From positions 9,955,475 through 10,019,474 of the forward strand of contig NC_135554.1 in NCBI RefSeq assembly GCF_964340395.1: a stretch of 64,000 nucleotides of DNA, in the 5' to 3' direction. The notes under the pieces were generated by a model. It searched no databases. It had not been told where the DNA came from and saw only the letters and a list, made by a program, of their open reading frames with translations. The stretch comes from Glandiceps talaboti (Eukaryota; Hemichordata; Enteropneusta; Spengelidae). How positions within the stretch are numbered: position 1 is the first letter of the stretch; each line of letters opens with the position of its first letter. Positions 42,181 to 64,000 of this stretch are shown one piece after another. Made by a program: the position numbers and the translations under genes.

Positions 42181-42408
42181 TTTGTTTGTGTGTGTATCTA
42201 TTACACATTCCCTATACATACTCTCAATTCTCTATGTGTTAAAACTCAGACCACATACTCATCGTGTTTGTTTCACCTGCGATTGATTACATTTGTAAAT
42301 GATTTCTTTCCATTTGTATATGAAGAAATTAAGAAATTTATATATTGGAGGTAAAGACAAATGTTTTTTCATTCTTGTCGCAGTCGTCAGGAAACCTTGA
42401 ACTTGAGT

Positions 42409-48010
<5,602 letters not shown>

Positions 48011-48379
48011 GGGAGAGTCTGCGAGGCTTGTATTATTGAGACTATAAGTGTTCGTCTGGTCTTCGTTGCGACCCACTTGCAGCTGTTAGTGTGACATTTC
48101 GTTTGATGTGTTTATAGCTATGTCACAGGGTCATGTCGCCCAATGGTTTGACAATAAATGATCGGATGGGCCAAGCCATGTATGCATGGCATGGGTAGAG
48201 TTAATCCTTAACAACTAACTCGACTTCTTTTTGTACTAACATGATATGGGGGAGGGGTGAATATGGCTAATTGGCTATAACATACGCTTGATCTGTATTG
48301 TCTGCAGATAGTGTACATGTGTGCGCACAACGAACATTGTGAATCTACGAGTAACATAAAATAAATACACGTATACCGG

Positions 48380-48746
48380 TAAGCCTAAAAAAATACTTGT
48401 TTGGTTCCGGTTACCCGACTCCACCTAGTTTTCCACTGCCGACCCTAAATTGTTTTGACGTATTCGACAAAAAAAATAACATCGCAAACATTTTGAAGTC
48501 TCACGAGAAATAGTGGATGCAGAAACTGACATCAACTTAAAAAGACAATATCCAATCTGTAATGGCTGTACATCTGATAGGAAGAAATAAACAACACAGA
48601 GACCATTTGGAAAACAATGGAAAATCTGAACTAGACACTCACAAAGAAAAAAAATATATAATAAAATAAAATAAAAAGTCTAACTACCCCACCTATTTTA
48701 AAATTGAGCGTAATCGGAACCACACAATTTTTTTTATTCGGCCTTA
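48380..48746 (+). mobile_element. MITE, TAAGGCC-terminus family, full-length copy
   Basis: The left end TAAGCCTAAAAAAATACTTG then TTTGGTTCCGGTTACCCGAC is inverted at the right end as GTAATCGGAACCACACAA then TTATTCGGCCTTA. Length 367 bp. Possible TA-type target duplication; no ORF with a recognisable domain. Confidence 0.75.
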
Positions 48747-50737
48747 TAATTATAATATAATGTGTATTATGACGTTTTACGACTGGTGATATATTTTATA
48801 CTGAAATGCACGACGTGTTGTTTACCTAGCCTCTACAAGAAAACACATATTTAAAAAAATACGTAGTACACATGCAAAGGGTTAACGATTCTAGGAAGAT
48901 ATACTCTTAATTAGGAGTGGTGTGGAACTGTACATTGTGAGTCTGCGAATGGAAATAATAAACATTATACTATATGTGTATGTTTACAGTTTTCGACGGT
49001 GAATAATAACTTTGTGAAAAGCAAGACGTGTAGTAGTATTTACAAAAAGCAAAACAAATATGCGCAGTGCACATCAGTGCAAAGGGGTTTCTAGGAAGAG
49101 AGTCGACTTGCCTGAAAGTGAGGCGCATCAATACATACGAAGACTTTATGTTTATCTTACATATTGATAACCCACATGTCCCTGTGTAGTGTAACTGTAG
49201 ACGTGACATGTACATATCATGACACTTTTACAGCCGTTTCTGACAGTTTGTCAAATGTTTACATGATATATAGCCTGTAGGTTTTCTAAATTATCTTGAG
49301 CATACATCAAAATACAAAACAAACAAAGCAAAACATACATCACGTGGGCGGACAAAAGTAAATTGTAATTTTTGCGATCAGCATGATATGGTTTATACGC
49401 TCCTGGTGTTACGATCCAAAATATCGTAGTTCGGAATTATGGGAATAAATTCTACTTTTCGGCATTGTAGGCCATAGGTCATAATAGTACTGGCGATGAC
49501 GAATCTGGGCAAACATGATGTAACTGAAATTCACATGATTGGTTAGAGAAAAGTATATATTAACTTTTATGATGGCGTGATCTTATGGCATGATTTTCTA
49601 TTTTTAGTTATTGTGTAAATTCCATTGTATTCGAAGTACTAGTATACTTAAGATGAGAATTAAAACATCCAGAAGCACTAGGTGATTCTGGCAAGTAGGT
49701 GATTCTGGCAAGCCGAAATCACTTCTCAGTCGTGACTAATTCCCGACTTGGACCTGAACGATCCCGTACGAGAGTATGAGAGTGTGAGTGCTAGAAACTA
49801 GAAACTCCTCAAATTCAAATTTCAATGGACTCCTGGAAACTAATGCCATTAAAGGCCTATGAAAATGCGACCGACACCAGGAAAATGCTGGATTCTCCTA
49901 GAAAATCGATCGACTGAACGATCGACGTTACTGTCGTCGATTAGGTGGGTGGGGGGTCTATAGGTAGGTGAGGAATAAAAGGCCGGTGTGTTGATAAATA
50001 AAATATATTTCGCTGGTCATAGTCATGGAAAATGACCAAAGGTGATCTGAATAATTCTGGAAAACGAATGCAAAGGTCCAGGAAAGTTCTGGAATTGTAC
50101 GTGACTTAAAGTGTTCGAACTCTGACGCTGACTCCGAGTCAGTGAGTTGTGATGTGTACAATGCATGGACAGACTTAGCCCCCCCCCCCCCCCCAAAAAA
50201 AAAAAAAAAAAAAAATCTGGTTCTGGTCAGGGTAAACTTTCTAAAGTGGTGCGACGACGCGAATTTTTTCCCCTATTTTTTTTATCAAATTAGTAAATAC
50301 ACATTTTTTGACACTACATACTCTGTTCTACAACATTTATCTCTTGAAAAACTTCCTTTTTCTTCGAAGCAGTTTAGGCTTTGTATTTAAGCAGTCTTGG
50401 CAGTAGGGTAGATTTCAGCTGCTTGTTCTCCTGATATCAGGAATAAATAAGGAACGGGAAAGCAAAAATTATTGAAAAAAAGGATTGACGCGGTACGCCA
50501 TTTCATCACGCTGTATTTTCCCTTTGTTCTTACAAAGACGTATTATAAAGTCACACATTCAAATTATGAGGCTGCTTAAACGTAAAAGTCCTAGAGACTT
50601 GCCTATCTGGCTTAAAAATGTTCTTCGCTAGTATATGTTGAGTGAGCCAAGTCTACACGACACAGTCTAGCAATCGAGCAAATAACTGCGAAGAAAATCA
50701 TCGGATCCCGGAGGGAGACCCCCAATCTGATTAAAAT

Positions 50738-50904
50738 CCGATGTGGTGAAAGCGGCTAGATGTCCTTATTTACCTCTATTCATCGTGTTGTGACGTTTGT
50801 TTTGTTCGGAGTGATCGCAGCCTGCGATCACTCCGAACAAAACAAACGTCACAACACGATGAATAGAGGTAAATAAGGACATCTAGCCGCTTTCACCACA
50901 TCGG
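50738..50904. repeat. Perfect 167-bp palindrome (82-bp arms, 3-bp loop)
   Basis: Arms 50738-50819 and 50823-50904 are exact reverse complements by my base-by-base reading, with loop GCC. The outer flanks (CCCAATCTGATTAAAATCCG to the left, CGGAGATTGGGAGACC to the right) extend the inverted similarity, and the left one matches the terminus of the MITE at 38514. Confidence 0.92.
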
Positions 50905-51360
50905 AGATTGGGAGACCCCGTAAGTTAGAAATAGCATAAATGTCATGCGCTCACCAAACCTTTATAAACTTGATTTTCGATAAGCTTATTGTGTCCTACA
51001 TAGAAATTAAATATTAGAAGACTCACAAAAAACGTTCAAAATATCAAAATTTCTATACTCAAAAGCGACTTAAGTGAAACACCCAAACGATAGGGTTACT
51101 ATATTGTGTTTAAGTTAACGTTACGATTTTTAGATTAGACATTCACTAAATTTGAAAAGTATATTAAACGAGGTTACTGACGGTACAAAGCTTTTGTGAC
51201 TTTTGTCCAAATTAGCGATATTTTCGGCAACATTCAACAGCCGTTAAAGAGTAAAAATTAAATAGTTAATTTAGTAGAGTCTCAACCGGTGCTTTGACCC
51301 ATGACCTTGGTAACGCGGCATCAAAATGAGACTGATAGGTATATACAACTGTATATATAG

Positions 51361-51480
51361 GTGCGTTTCATTAGGGTGAGGTTTTTTTTTTTTGTTTCTC
51401 ATCTCCAATGGAATAGTCAGGCGGGTCGGGCGGGCGAAATAAAAAAAAAGGGGGGGGGGGGGGCAAGAAAAAAAATATGT
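51361..51480. repeat. Dispersed GTTTCTCATCTCC / GGGTCGG repeat
   Basis: TTTGTTTCTCATCTCC and GGCGGGTCGGGCGG here correspond, in reverse, to GGGTCGGTCGGGAGATGAGAAACAG at 53687-53711. Both copies border homopolymer runs. Confidence 0.35.
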
Positions 51481-52030
51481 ATTTTTTCAGTTCTATTCTC
51501 TGTCCTTTCTGTCCTGTTAGTCTCTATACAACTTCATTTCTCTTCTCTTTATTGAATTCCTTGTTACAAGTCTCTTTCCTTCATTTTAGCAAGGTTGACA
51601 AGTCTGTAGAACAACTTTGTAAGAAGATGATTAAATACTTATCATCTTGATGGGTGTATATCTGTAGCCATGAACTATTGTATGATTTTATCATGAGCAC
51701 TAATACATTCGTCCTATTAATCAAAGTGGCATTGCCATCGCTAACAATGTTTTCAAGTTATCCAATTTGAACTTTAGTATGTAACTTTTTGAAACACTTA
51801 CGTGATTGTCATCAGTGTGCTAGATGAATTTCCATTTATATAGACCATTACTTCTATGAAACATTTTTCTTCAGTGTGAACTTGTGGGTGAGAGGGGGGG
51901 GGGGGTTAGACGGCATTGTTCTGCCAAGGTTTCCAACAAGTGGGGACACAGGCCCCTTGGTTCCAAAAAGTGGTGTCATTTGACAGGGAGTGGGGTCAAT
52001 TATTATTGTCTATGAAATATTCATATAAAT

Positions 52031-52066
52031 TATCTCAGACCACTATAGAGATACTGTGGTCTGAGA
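52031..52066. repeat. Short hairpin ATCTCAGACCACTA...TGTGGTCTGAGAT
   Basis: Third hairpin with the CTCAGACCAC arms (see 38213 and 43530). Confidence 0.65.
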
Positions 52067-52205
52067 TATTCCATTACGTATAGACCATTACCTAACTACA
52101 TAAAAAAATTCCATTCATAATAAGTTCCGAGTAAGCTATTTTTTGAAAATTGTGTACTACACATTACACCTTAGAAAAAGAAGGCAATTAAGATAATGTA
52201 ATTTT

Positions 52206-52207
<2 letters not shown>

Positions 52208-52242
<35 letters not shown>

Positions 52243-52295
52243 CTCGGTGAGTGTCAATCTGCTAAGACAGTGCTCTATACCACAGTGGCAGAGCG

Positions 52296-52347
<52 letters not shown>
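52208..52347. repeat. Two (TA)n tracts flanking a tRNA-like fragment
   Basis: TA runs at 52208-52241 and 52297-52347 bracket about 53 bp. On the minus strand this reads GTGGTATAGAGCACTGTC, reminiscent of a D arm/A box. No complete tRNA fold was found. Confidence 0.45.
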
Positions 52348-52349
<2 letters not shown>

Positions 52350-54415
52350 ATGATATATTGTTTAGAAAGATTGGACAGCCAGGTAGTCACAATTTTTAAT
52401 CTGAATATCAATGAATAGCAGTGCTAAAATTTATAATTACTTTTTTTCAGACAAGGACAATGAACAACTTCAAAATAAGTCAGTGAACATATGATTGAAT
52501 AAAAACTTTGAGAAATCCTAAACTTGTAACCACTTGTTTCATTTTTAAAATTGTTAGTACACTGCTGTGTTTATCATTCCCTCTTCAAATTCATGACATT
52601 TTGAAGAAAAAAAATCCCCGACTTTAAAAAGTAACAAATGTGAACGAAAAACTTACAAATAATAGTCAAACAAACTTTAAAATAATTTATTTGTTATTAA
52701 TTAACCGTTACTGGCTGTGTATCATGATTTGGTCCTGCTATATCAAATGACAGCATAGTTACGTACCGTAAACTTGCAATGATACGGAAAGCTGACATTA
52801 GGTGTCCTTGAAACTCAGAACTTGAATCTTTAACTAAAAATATCAACAAAGTCAAAGTTGGGATGCTCTGTAAATATTACATTAATTTTTTTCTGATTTG
52901 CACAACAAGTTCGTTTTTCATGTCTGACCGGGCGCACATACATCGGCCGTCTATAGTGGCCATGCCAGTGATTACGCATTGATTCAGTGCCCAACATTCA
53001 CATGTGTCACTCGCACTGTCAACATCATGCAACACGATCCCCTAACACAGCTTTTTCGGAATCAAAACACACATGTACTCATTTAATTTAACCCATCAAC
53101 AAATGAAAATCACAACCTGTCCCATAAATTTGGTTCACGAAGGCTTCTGAGCTGTGGCATGGCAGATAGATGTTCCGATAGCAAGTTCAGTGTTTCGCAC
53201 ACGTCAGTGATTAGGTCAGAGGTCACGACAGTGACAGTAGACAAAACACGTGACGAGAGACGTCCATTTCGACGTTTCTTCTAATCCATCTAATGTTTTA
53301 ATTTGTAGATTAAGTTTATCAAAGTTGATCTTTTTGTGGCATTTTTTATGTTAACAATAGAACTGCGCGTTGTCACTGTATCTTATATGATGTCAACAAA
53401 ACTTTCCCTTACGCAGTCAGTATACTTCTTGTGGGATTCACGTCGAGTCACAGCCTGGCCTGGTCCGGCCGTGGACTTAGATAATTTTGATGTCTGCCGT
53501 AAAATGAATGCGCCAAAGGTGGGAAAATTATTGCTTCATTTGTAATTTTAGGGGGCCAATGTCGCAAGGTCGTGGCCTCGGCAGAACTGGCCTAAGACGC
53601 CATGGGGAACCTTACAATTTTGCTGTACTCAGGGGTCGGTCGGAAATAAAAAAACTTTTTTTTTCTGATGTCGGAGCTGCAAATTAGGGTCGGTCGGGAG
53701 ATGAGAAACAGAAAAATAAAAAGGGCCGCCCTTACTTTCTGACTATATACTGGTGTGAAGAATGTATACCAGTCAAGTTAGGATACAATGAAATACAAAA
53801 CTTTTTGCTGTATTGTATACATAAATATGCTACAAATCTCACTATAACCTTATCCACAGGTAAAAATATATTTTCACAACTCCTTACAATAACACCTCTT
53901 CAGCGAGAATAAAATCACCCGAACGGTTGTATACACAGCAACATATTTACGTAAACCCTCCCCGCCTCCGTGATTGGCAAGAATGATACATGTATAAGCT
54001 TATTTATATTTTTCAGAACGTAATTATGAATCAATTATGATACCAGCAGAATGATTGGTTTGTGTAAATTTGCCAGATATTATGATATTAAATTCATATT
54101 TACAAATGTGAATAGTAAAAGCTAGCTCTGTAACTGTTACTGGGATCGACAAATTACTTTTAAGAAGTGTGACGTCACTATACACCTCTCTCGTTGGCTG
54201 CGCCATTACTGCTCTATAGCACTATCTATTTTCTGTTTATACTGAGAGTACATTCCAAGGTCCTTAATTGTATCATCATCGGTGACCTTCGATGACTGAA
54301 TATCGTTTGCCAAGGTATGGTTCGTCGATTTTCGCAACGACTATTGGTGAGATGTATATATCGAATCGAAGTCCGCCCTCATGTGGTCAGCTGGAAGATG
54401 TGATTATTGTTCCTC

Positions 54416-59252
<4,837 letters not shown>

Positions 59253-61947
59253 ATCAAAGAATGTCAGGACGTGTACTTAAGGCTACTGGCTACTGTTGCG
59301 TATTGTCTATTTTACCAACCTTTCCGATCAACACGTTGTCCCTAATGTAAAATCTCCAGGACACTGATAAGGAAACACGGTGGCAGCTAACTGCGCAGTC
59401 TCTCTAGGAGTTCATAGGTTGCTTGCATTCTCGATTTTTTAGGTCAATGTCCGCATTGTGTATGCAAGGGAAGGTGTAACTCAAAGTAGTCTGTTGGTTG
59501 ACTTTTTCTAGTGCGTAGAGTACTAGTCAACTTTAAATTGTTCAGAATCTGTGTTTGGCTACTGATGCTGAAGGAGGGGTTCACATTGAGGATTAGCAAT
59601 AACTGGCACTTTATATTGCGTATAAACGCATCCCAATAAGAGGGAAGTACAGGCTATTTCAAATTCGAAAAATGTTTGTCTTCAATAACCTGCCCCCTGA
59701 CGTCACCAAGCTACTCAATCACTTGGACAATCAACTAGAGTTAGGCGTAAAAAGAATTGTGTGGTTCCGATTACACTGAATTTAAAATAGGTGGGGTAGG
59801 TATTTTTTTTTATCATATTTTTTTTCATGTGTGAGTGTCTGGTTTAGGTTTTCCATTGTTTTACAAATGGTCTCTGTGTTGTTTATTTCTTACGAGATGT
59901 ATAGCCATTACAGATTGGAAGAATAGTTTTATATTTCTTTTTAAGTTGATGTCAGTTTCCGCACCCACTATTTCTTGCGAGACTTCACGATTTTATTATT
60001 TTTCTCGAATACGTAAAAAAAGGATCGGCGTGACAAACTAGGTGGGGTCGGGTAACCGGAACCGAACAACTTTTTTTTATTTGGCCTTATCCACGCAGTG
60101 TTTAATGAACATCAAATATGGTGATCTTCTTTGTCTATATATTGTCCCATCCACCACTTAATCATTATGTGAAATTCAAGAGGGTTAGATCTTGTTCCCC
60201 CATAAATAGTAAAATTACCTCTTCATTGATATATCACAAATCTCTCCCATTGACAACATGTCTTGTAAGAACAGTTAGTATGAGGATGTTAATGAGGGGC
60301 ACTTTTTGACTATTTCATATTCAATAGAATTTAGTGCTAGACACATATACCTCGGTTCTCATCCATCATCTACCAGCTGTGACATGAGTACGAAACAACT
60401 ACACGTTGGCTCTATCACAGTTCGTTATGTTTTATACAGCTTCTGAAAACGTGCATGTAAGGAATACCAGTGGTAACTAGGCAATATTTTACGAACGCAA
60501 CCTTCAAATTCCATATAATTTGGGTACATTCATAGATGAAAATAAATAGTACATGTCTAGTAAAGTTACCTGTTGTAACATTGCATTGCGTCATTTACAC
60601 AAATAATTATTGTCATTAATTGGGCAAGATGTTAAGAATGAAAGCTTCACAATTTCATATCAAATGTCACATACACTGATCATAACAAAACATGTGCGTG
60701 TGTATGCTGGAAAGTTTTGTGAAGTAGCTTTTAAGTGTAATGATTCGTTTGCATAATCAAGATATGCTGTCCTTATTATTTCACACTTCAACATAGTTGA
60801 AATTTCATACACAGAAAATGCTTGTAATAACAACATTTTTACAAGTTTTGAGGTATTAGCCACAATTGCATAATATTTATTTTGTGCTGCAACTGGATCA
60901 TTTAAAAAAAATCTTTTATGTTCTATAGCACAGTGGTAGAATGACTTATTTCTCAATACTGTACACACTGGGATGTATTAAAACATCAATAGGTAAACAC
61001 GTGTGTGTGTGTGTGGTTGTACAGACAAGATGATAACAAAACATAACGAATTCATATTTTACCGTACAGAGATTTAAATAAAAATAGTGCCTCCGTCGAT
61101 CAAAAGCCTTTGAATTTTTAAACAAAACGCAATCACACACGAGATATGCTGTGAATTAATGCATAGTGATCGCTGTGACTGAAAATGTGAAAGCTAGTTT
61201 GCACCTTGATGGTAATCACTATCATAATAGATGTACTGGCAGGTCAAACCAACATGATAACGGATTCAAAATTAAGCCTTCGCTTTAAATTTAAACTGTC
61301 CCTACACTAGTACGAGTTAAATTGTTACTAAAAAACAAAAGTTGTTTTTTTATAATTCCAAAGTGGAATTTTAAACCAATTGCATCACTACCAGGATTAT
61401 ATGCTTGTGTAATTATGTCCAATGTCATTAACTTTCAACTTTGTATGTACAGCGAATGTGTATTAAACACAAATAACTAGAATTATGTAAAAGTACGTTA
61501 TTAGATTGTAATCAATTAAACATAATCACAAAGTAATTAATTCTTTAAATCATTTTAGTTTCTAAATATGGTTGCGTTAATATTGTCCCATTCACTGTGT
61601 TATTAACTTTGTTGTCCAGCCTTAAACGGAACAAATGTACATATCAAAGTATTCCTTAGACCCATAGGTACTGTGCATGGTTTATTTGCTGCTAACGACT
61701 GAAGACAAACAAAAATCATTACGTTAACTTTTCAGAGAAGGAAAGGTTTAATTTGATTTTTAAGAACGATTATGCCCCACAGTGTGCATGTGTTGCAATT
61801 TAATATAAACATGTGTTTGACTTATCAAAGTATCGAATTCACACTGATCATGATAAGCAATCATCGTCTTAACTTGAAGGCAGGAAACTGAGAGAGAATG
61901 TTGCAGTAATGATATCGACGTCGGTAGTCTTCTAGCTTGATTATTGG
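59253..61947. other. Intergenic region between the two TRIM-DOC genes
   Basis: Holds the promoter of the downstream gene, one reversed MITE and the 3' flank of the paralogue. A TTTATT near 61680 reads AATAAA on the minus strand and may end the paralogue's transcript. No other gene recognised. Confidence 0.5.
59742..60089 (-). mobile_element. MITE, TAAGGCC-terminus family, reverse copy
   Basis: The left end carries TTGTGTGGTTCCGATTACAC and the right end GGGTAACCGGAACCGAAC then TTATTTGGCCTTA. Internal blocks match 48380-48746 in reverse. It lies about 490 bp upstream of the TRIM-DOC start codon. Confidence 0.75.
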
Positions 61948-64000
61948 CTACTTCCCCAATCCTGAGATATGGATACCACGCACTCTACAGTAAAAACCAT
62001 CAACTCTACATCGACTGATAGCTATCTCAATAAACCGGTGATACTATGAAAGCAAAGAACATGAAATATATTTCACTTGGTATAGATTTTGGAAACTACA
62101 TATTTATAACTTTTTTTTGCTAAGTTTAAATTATTAAATAGAGCAACTGACTAGCCCCATTTGTAATGATAAGAAACAGTCGATAATCATATTTATAGAT
62201 GCAACCCTTGCAGCAGTTTGCAGAGACGTCACTTTTGTCAGTGGTAGACAATTAAAATGCGCTTTGAAGTTGCTGGAATGTCTTCTTATATATTACACTA
62301 CTAGCTATCAAACTGACATACATTGACACAGGAACAATAACGAATGCCTCTAATGTAGATTCACGCGATACTTTCATTACGCCATTTATATCAGATTCTG
62401 TGAAAGTTAGTCTTATGATATACGGGACACGACTACCTTTCACAGACAATAACAAGACTGCAACGAATATGGCCTGAACCCACATCAGAGACACCCGATG
62501 TTATTTTTGCGTCAATATGTGTCAGTTTGATAGTGTGATAAGGAGAAGACTTTTCGCCATTTTCAAATTAAAAGTCAGTTTTTCATTGTCCACCATTGAT
62601 AAAACGACGTTCTGATCACAGGTATCTCTGGAAAACTGAAACAAGGGTTGTAACTTCAATTGTCTTTAAAAAAATGAAAGTTCGTGGTCAATGGTTCACA
62701 ATACAAATCTTTGTGAAAGACCGACCCCCTCCCTAAGAATAACGACACCCACCTGTGTTAGGTTTTGAAGTAACGTAACCATCGATTCATTGTCTTCAAT
62801 ATCGATGGTTTGGGGATCTGTCAATGCAGATATACTATCTCCTACAGACACAACTACTTGGGTTGGTTTGCACATTCCATCTTGTTGTGACACTGACATA
62901 CACAGTTTATCAACTAGTACGTCTTGATGCATTTCCAAGTGAATCCGGCGCTGCAAATAATGCAACTGTGAATGTTATAACTAAACGTATTAATATACAT
63001 TTATCTGTGAATATACATATAATGATAAACATTCATAAACACCACTTTAAAGCTGTATGCTCTCTTTTGACATCAACTTGTGGACGACGTTCGAAGAAAA
63101 TAAAATAAAAAACATAAAAAATTCTTAAATGATATTACATGAATCTTTAGCTTATAAACTCATGATATAAGGGTTAAACACTACACATTTTCTAGTACAT
63201 TTTGTGTGATCAATAACAAGCTAAGTAATACAAATTAAACATGAAGTGTTTGAACCGTGTACAGAAGACATCTATAGTGTTAGTGGTTTGGAGGATGGGA
63301 TTGGCAATGGGGATACAAAGCGTGAATTGAACTGACAAATAAATTAATGTCAACATGATAAACCAACTTAAAATGACTCATGACTATATAATGAACGTTT
63401 TACTATCTTATGTTCTATACTGCTATTTATAGTAATGTCAGAATTGACGTTGGTGGCGCACTGCGAATGCAATAGTCAAGTCATGTCCCGGGGTTGTATT
63501 TCAGGGCGTCAGTCCAGCTCTAGAATGACGACAGCTCAATACGAAACTGTTAACATAACTGTAACCTTACTTCTATTCTTAATATGTATTCAGTGTTGTG
63601 AACCATGCCATTTTTTTCTCTCCGGACATAGACAATGCACATGATGGGAAGGCCTATACCTACAATATAGCTTTGTCTCTGGCTGAGAAGTAAAATGTTA
63701 TGATATGAAGGCTCTACGAGAGGTGATAGATAGTTGTCAAACTTTCCTATCAGAATATGAACATGATGTACACTGGTCTGTGGACAGTTTTAGAAATATC
63801 AGTTTTAAGTTCAACTCTAAAAACATGACGATCATAAAATAAAAGTTTACCCAAAATACAAAATCAAATCATAATAAAGACAAAAGAATTTTGTATTTCA
63901 TTCTTTGAGTGTAAGCCTAGAATATCAATTTTATCATATTAACCGTTATTTCATCATCATTCACAGCAGTACTTACAGGAAATGACGTATCCGATGACAT
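61948..64000 (-). CDS. Paralogue of the TRIM-DOC gene, 3' exons only (5' part outside window)
   Basis: Three pieces: 63977-64000 (end of an exon, MSSDTSFP, cut by the window), 62753-62950 and 61948-62043. The middle exon is 198 nt, the same length and phase as its counterpart at 55514-55711, and reads VDKLCMSV, VVVSVGDSISAL and ESMVTLLQNLTQ. The last exon reads YHRFIEIAISRC and VRGIHISG, then GLGK and TAG, two residues longer than the other copy. The conserved HWIRLE at the start of the middle exon is RRIHLE here, losing the DOC Trp. Whether a RING/B-box exon precedes it lies beyond 64000. It could be a functional diverged copy or a decaying one; no stop or frameshift is visible. Confidence 0.75.

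Larger units (their letters stand above)
39548..42408. other. Intergenic region between PET100 and PIPOX-like 3' ends
   Basis: Convergent 3' ends. It holds the PET100 3' UTR, a MITE fragment, an (ATT)n tail, a short poly-G run and a long (GTAT)n tract. No gene supported; a TTTATT at about 41984 could be the PIPOX-like polyadenylation signal on the minus strand. Confidence 0.5.
48011..54415. other. Intergenic region between PIPOX-like 5' end and TRIM-DOC 3' end
   Basis: No gene supported across 6.4 kb. It holds a full-length MITE, a perfect 167-bp palindrome, poly-C/poly-A (50179-50215), poly-G (51452 and 51896), two (TA)n tracts around a tRNA-like scrap, and repeats with GGGTCGGTCGG. The PIPOX-like promoter should lie just above 48010. 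Confidence 0.5.

Noticed and set aside
41983-42286. Overlapping ORFs of MYVC and THTHTH repeats
   Set aside because: They are translations of a (GTAT)n/(GT)n microsatellite on both strands.
48011-48076. Upstream extension of the PIPOX-like first exon
   Set aside because: The frame is open but starts with GTG and has no ATG before a stop; the first ATG is at 48010, directly before the FAD-binding motif.
62252-62494. 80-residue minus-strand ORF with a hydrophobic start
   Set aside because: It looks like a signal peptide but lies inside an intron of the TRIM-DOC paralogue, with no homology I recognise and no supporting context.

Overview
This is nuclear DNA from an animal. It is AT-rich, its genes are short and split by many GT-AG introns, and intergenic DNA is full of microsatellites, minisatellites and small inverted-repeat elements. 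The products are conserved animal proteins, and a TRIM-like ligase is duplicated. I infer a marine invertebrate, probably a non-vertebrate deuterostome (hemichordate, echinoderm or amphioxus type); the sequence does not settle which. Most ORFs over 60 codons are chance. I rebuilt the real genes by joining exons at splice sites and checking phase.

Layout: (1) 1-1087 (+), last exon of a protein with three RanBP2/NZF zinc fingers. (2) 3516-6026 (-), two-exon gene with two TM2 domains. (3) 9305-16239 (-), seven-exon V-ATPase c'' proteolipid (ATP6V0B). (4) 16875-25828 (+), eight-exon R3HDM4-like gene, head-to-head with gene 3. (5) 31714-34041 (-), three-exon ISCA1. (6) 35251-39547 (+), four-exon PET100-like gene, head-to-head with ISCA1. 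(7) 42409-48010 (-), eight-exon sarcosine/pipecolate oxidase-like FAD enzyme ending in a peroxisomal SKL signal. (8) 54416-59252 (-), four-exon RING-B-box-coiled-coil protein with a C-terminal DOC/APC10-like domain. (9) 61948-64000 (-), the 3' exons of a tandem paralogue of gene 8, cut by the window end.

There is no operon logic. Two divergent pairs stand out: ATP6V0B/R3HDM4 (636 bp between start codons) and ISCA1/PET100 (1.2 kb; both mitochondrial assembly factors). An inverted-repeat transposon with an 8-bp target duplication sits in the second gap, and the duplicated target overlaps the ISCA1 start codon.

The best candidates for something undescribed are the TRIM-DOC architecture and its tandem copy, the transposon at the ISCA1 start, a minisatellite that has copied a coding exon end plus its splice donor five times, and a perfect 167-bp palindrome at 50738-50904. 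No CRISPR, rRNA or prokaryotic feature is present.
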